A stretch of DNA of 8,435 bases from Gracilibacteraceae bacterium. Lineage in GTDB: Bacteria; Bacillota; Desulfitobacteriia; Desulfitobacteriales; Syntrophobotulaceae. The notes below the pieces were generated by a model. That model made no database searches. It was not told where the DNA came from and saw nothing but the letters and a program-made list of their open reading frames with translations. A program made the translations under genes and the position numbers. The DNA lies in assembly GCA_031263945.1 (NCBI GenBank), contig JAISEW010000059.1, forward strand, positions 1 through 8,435, given 5' to 3'. Below are positions 5,919-8,435 of this stretch, piece after piece (positions within the stretch are counted from its first letter, which is position 1; each line of letters opens with the position of its first letter).

Positions 5919-8294
5919 TTAGTCTTCCCCGCCGGCCGTCAAACCGTGTTTGACCCGGTGGCGCACTTCCGAGAGTTTGGCGTTGTTAAAACGCTCCAGC
6001 GTGCCGACCAGATAACCGGTGATCCGGCGGATACGGTCAAACGGCACGCCGTCCTCATCCTCGCGCCGGCCGCATTTCGGGCAATATTCGCCGACGACGC
6101 CCGTGTAGCCGCAGACCGGGTCGCTGTCGATGGGATGGTTGATCGAGCCGTAGCCGATATTCAAATCATGCATACAGCGGATGATTTTTTCAAAAGCGTC
6201 GATATTTTTTGCCGTATCGCCGTCCAATTCCACATAAGTGATATGACCGGCGTTCGTCAGCTCATGGTACGGGGCCTCCAGGCGGATCTTATCATAGGCG
6301 CTCAGGAGAAAATACACCGGGATATGGAATGAATTGGTATAAAACTCCTTGTCGGTCACTCCCTCTATCTCGCCGTACTGCTCGCGGTCCAGCGCCGCGA
6401 ACCGACCGGACAGCCCCTCCGCCGGCGTGGCGATCAGGGTAAAATTCATTTGCCGCTTGCGGCTTTCGTCGTCCATCCGTTTGCGCATATGGGCCACGAT
6501 ATCCAGCCCCAGATTCTGCGCCCGGTCCGATTCGCCGTGATGAGAGCCGGTCAGCATTTTCAGCGTCTCCGCCAGCCCGATAAACCCGACGGACAAGGTG
6601 CCGTGTTTCAGGACCTCGCGCACTTCGTCGTCCGGGCCCAGTTTTTCGCTGTCCATCCAGACTCCGCTGCCCATGAGGAAAGGGTAGTTGCGCACGCGTT
6701 TTTTCGCTTGGATCTCAAAACGTTCCAGCAATTGCTCGACGACGAGATCGATCTTGCGGTCGAGTTCCTCAAAAAACCATTCAATGCTGCGGTGGGAGCG
6801 GATCGCGATCCGCGGCAGATTGATGGAAGTGTAGCTCAGATTGCCGCGGCGGTAGGTGATTTCGCGGCTGGGATCGTGGACGTTGCCGATCACCCGCGTG
6901 CGGCAGCCCATATAGGCGATCTCCGTCTCCGGCCGGCCTTCCTGATAGTAGGCTTTGTTAAAAGAAGCGTCTTGGAAGGAAAAATTTGGAAACATGCGTT
7001 TGGCGCTCACGCGGCAGGCCAGACGAAACAAATCGTAGCCGGGATCGGTGGGAAAATAGTTCACGCCTTCTTTTACGCGAAAAATATGGATGGGAAAAAT
7101 AGGGGTCTCCCCGTGCCCCAGGCCGGCTTCCTGCGCGAGCAGCACGTTTTTGATCACCATACGCCCCTCCGCCGAAGTATCCATGCCGTAATTGATGGAG
7201 GAAAACGGGGTCTGGGCCCCGGCGCGCGAGTGCATGGTGTTCAGGTTGTGGATCAGCGCTTCCATCGCCTGGAAAGTGGCGCGGTCTGTTTCCGCGGCGG
7301 CCTTGCGCAGAGCGAAATCCTGACAGCCGGCCAAAGCCCCTTCCGCCTGGGGATATTGCTGCCGGAGCCGCGCCAGTTCAGCCGCCGTGTAATCCTCGTG
7401 GTCGTCCATGCGCAGTTCCAGCCCCTCGGCCAGAAGCCCGGCCTGCAGCTCTTTGAGATATTCGTCCGCTTCCGCGACGTCCGCGCGCAGTTCCAGCGCT
7501 TTGGCCAAATTGTCCCGGTATTTGCGCCGGTAGGTTTTCCGCACGCCCAGAGCCAGACCGTAATCAAAATTGACTATGCTCTGGCCGCCGTGCTGGTCGT
7601 TCTGATTGGCCTGGATGGCGATGCAGGCCAGAGCCGCGTAGCTGGCGATATCGGCCGGTTCGCGCAGAACGCCGTGCCCTGTCGTGAAGCCGCCGCGAAA
7701 AAGACTGACTATGTCGATCTGGCAGCAGGTGGTCGTCATCGTGAGAAAATCAAGGTCATGGATGTGGATGTCGCCGGTTTTGTGAGCTTTGGAGTGATCC
7801 GGTTTTAACACGAACATCTCATAAAATTGTTTGGAGCCTTCCGAGCCGTATTTGAGCATGGTGCCCATCGCCGTATCGCCGTTTACATTGGCGTTTTCCC
7901 GTTTGATATCGCTGTTCTTTGACGATTTGAAAGTGATGTCCTCGTATATCCTCATCAGTCTGGTGTTCATCTCCCGCGCGCGGGTGCGTTCCGCGCGGTA
8001 GAGGATATAGGCTTTGGCGACGCGGACATGGCCGTTTTGCATCAGTATTTTTTCCACCGCGTCCTGGATCTGCTCCACCGCCGGCTGTGTAAGGCCCGCC
8101 GCCAGAAGATCCAGCTCGGCTTGCCGGGCTAATTCCATAACATAGGGAGCCTCCGCGCGCGTCCGCGTGGCCTGAAAAGCTCTGGACATGGCGTCGGCGA
8201 TTTTTTTCCGCTCAAACTCCAGCGTGCGCCCGTCCCGCTTGACTATGCGGGAAATGACCCGCTCGTCCTCGTCTCTGATGATGGTGGCAAACAT
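5919..8294 (-). CDS. nrdD: Anaerobic (class III) ribonucleoside-triphosphate reductase
   Basis: A 791-aa oxygen-sensitive enzyme that reduces ribonucleoside triphosphates to deoxyribonucleotides for DNA synthesis without oxygen. An ATP-cone (about residues 14-105, starting RIVKRDGRTLEFERKKI) gives allosteric activity control by ATP/dATP. The catalytic barrel has the adjacent Cys190-Cys191 in TTTCCQID and the finger-loop MGCRT with Cys464, the expected thiyl-radical residue. The C-terminal glycyl-radical site is RITGYL with Gly760, preceded by a zinc-site region with Cys728, Cys738 and Cys741. All key residues are present and the gene is intact. The ATG is supported by AGGAG (- strand, 8302-8306) seven bases upstream. 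It leads the operon with nrdG and xth. Two NrdR-box-like sites and a strong promoter precede it, so repression by NrdR when dNTPs are sufficient is expected. Confidence 0.97.
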   Translation of the reverse strand: MFATIIRDEDERVISRIVKRDGRTLEFERKKIADAMSRAFQATRTRAEAPYVMELARQAELDLLAAGLTQPAVEQIQDAVEKILMQNGHVRVAKAYILYRAERTRAREMNTRLMRIYEDITFKSSKNSDIKRENANVNGDTAMGTMLKYGSEGSKQFYEMFVLKPDHSKAHKTGDIHIHDLDFLTMTTTCCQIDIVSLFRGGFTTGHGVLREPADIASYAALACIAIQANQNDQHGGQSIVNFDYGLALGVRKTYRRKYRDNLAKALELRADVAEADEYLKELQAGLLAEGLELRMDDHEDYTAAELARLRQQYPQAEGALAGCQDFALRKAAAETDRATFQAMEALIHNLNTMHSRAGAQTPFSSINYGMDTSAEGRMVIKNVLLAQEAGLGHGETPIFPIHIFRVKEGVNYFPTDPGYDLFRLACRVSAKRMFPNFSFQDASFNKAYYQEGRPETEIAYMGCRTRVIGNVHDPSREITYRRGNLSYTSINLPRIAIRSHRSIEWFFEELDRKIDLVVEQLLERFEIQAKKRVRNYPFLMGSGVWMDSEKLGPDDEVREVLKHGTLSVGFIGLAETLKMLTGSHHGESDRAQNLGLDIVAHMRKRMDDESRKRQMNFTLIATPAEGLSGRFAALDREQYGEIEGVTDKEFYTNSFHIPVYFLLSAYDKIRLEAPYHELTNAGHITYVELDGDTAKNIDAFEKIIRCMHDLNIGYGSINHPIDSDPVCGYTGVVGEYCPKCGRREDEDGVPFDRIRRITGYLVGTLERFNNAKLSEVRHRVKHGLTAGGED

Positions 8295-8311
8295 AACTTC
8301 GCTCCTGTCGT

Positions 8312-8327
8312 ATACAATATATGGTCA
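8312..8327 (-). promoter_or_regulatory. NrdR box 1 (proximal to nrdD)
   Basis: The - strand reads TGACCATATATTGTAT and matches the NrdR consensus ACACWATATATWGTGT at 12 of 16 positions, with the AT-rich core intact. It lies 17 nt before the nrdD start codon and 15 bp from the second box. NrdR is an ATP-cone and zinc-ribbon repressor of ribonucleotide reductase genes that binds paired boxes; no nrdR gene is in the window. Confidence 0.75.
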
Positions 8328-8342
8328 AATATTCACGGCGGC

Positions 8343-8358
8343 ACACAACATATGGTGT
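8343..8358 (-). promoter_or_regulatory. NrdR box 2 (distal to nrdD)
   Basis: The - strand reads ACACCATATGTTGTGT, matching the NrdR consensus ACACWATATATWGTGT at 14 of 16 positions. Its start is 31 bp from that of box 1, about three helical turns, which is the spacing known for functional NrdR pairs. It lies just downstream of the predicted transcription start (near 8365), so bound NrdR would block promoter escape or polymerase passage. Confidence 0.85.
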
Positions 8359-8371
8359 ACATCCCAAAATG

Positions 8372-8400
8372 ATTCTAAAACGAACCGCGGCAAATGTCAA
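8372..8400 (-). promoter_or_regulatory. Strong sigma-A-type promoter for nrdD-nrdG-xth
   Basis: On the - strand a perfect -35 TTGACA (8395-8400) is followed by a 17-bp spacer and a -10 TAGAAT (8372-8377, five of six consensus bases). The predicted start is near 8365, giving a leader of about 70 nt that contains both NrdR boxes and the ribosome binding site. A run of seven A (- strand, 8404-8410) just upstream of the -35 could act as an UP-like element. Confidence 0.82.
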
Positions 8401-8435
8401 CAGTTTTTTTCGGATCGACGCTATAATTTCGGACT

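Noticed and set aside
6042..6113. NrdD zinc-site region showing three cysteines (728, 738, 741) rather than two CxxC pairs
   Set aside because: I recall the DPVCGYTG...CPKCGR pattern as common in Firmicute NrdD proteins, so it is probably normal variation rather than a lost ligand; not verified by alignment.
6450..7808. Long open frame (452 aa) on the + strand opposite nrdD
   Set aside because: It lies entirely antisense to a complete, motif-verified nrdD; long opposite-strand frames are common in GC-rich genes, and the protein shows no recognisable domain.
8422..8427. TATAAT on the + strand as a -10 of a divergent promoter
   Set aside because: No convincing -35 lies about 17 bp upstream and any gene it would serve is outside the window.

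Overview
The window is ordinary chromosomal DNA from a GC-rich, probably anaerobic bacterium, most likely a member of the Bacillota (Clostridia or Negativicutes type). Three things suggest this. The lipoprotein carries a DUF4358-like domain, a family I associate with clostridia. A class III (oxygen-sensitive, glycyl-radical) ribonucleotide reductase sits with its activase. The RlmH and NrdD sequences also look closest to Firmicute forms. I could not run a database search, so the lineage is an inference. There are no RNA genes, insertion sequences, CRISPR arrays or phage genes, and nothing looks like a recent foreign insertion.

Left part, + strand (1-3956). The window opens inside a prephenate dehydratase gene (pheA, phenylalanine synthesis) that still has its catalytic TRF motif and its C-terminal ACT regulatory domain. 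A short AT-rich gap with a promoter-like sequence leads to rlmH (23S rRNA methyltransferase), which has no ATG, GTG or TTG start in its reading frame. Packed closely behind it are a secreted SGNH/GDSL hydrolase, a DUF4358-like lipoprotein that starts at TTG, and larC, the nickel-insertion enzyme of the nickel-pincer cofactor pathway. LarC contains an 18-histidine tract encoded by a tandem repeat. The last three genes are within 4 nt of each other or overlap, so they are probably co-translated.

Middle (3956-4623). A perfect 11-bp inverted repeat separates larC from a TetR-family regulator. It may be the regulator's operator or a weak terminator.

Right part, - strand (4630-8435). The operon nrdD-nrdG-xth runs leftward and converges on tetR with only 6 nt between the stop codons. 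It supplies deoxynucleotides under anaerobic conditions (NrdD with its radical-SAM activase NrdG) and adds a DNA-repair exonuclease III. Upstream of nrdD is a near-consensus sigma-A-type promoter followed by two NrdR-box-like sites 31 bp apart, so the operon is very likely repressed by NrdR.

I see no convincing undescribed system. The best leads are the paired NrdR boxes, the missing rlmH start codon, the coupling of a hydrolase/lipoprotein pair of unknown function to larC, and the palindrome before tetR.
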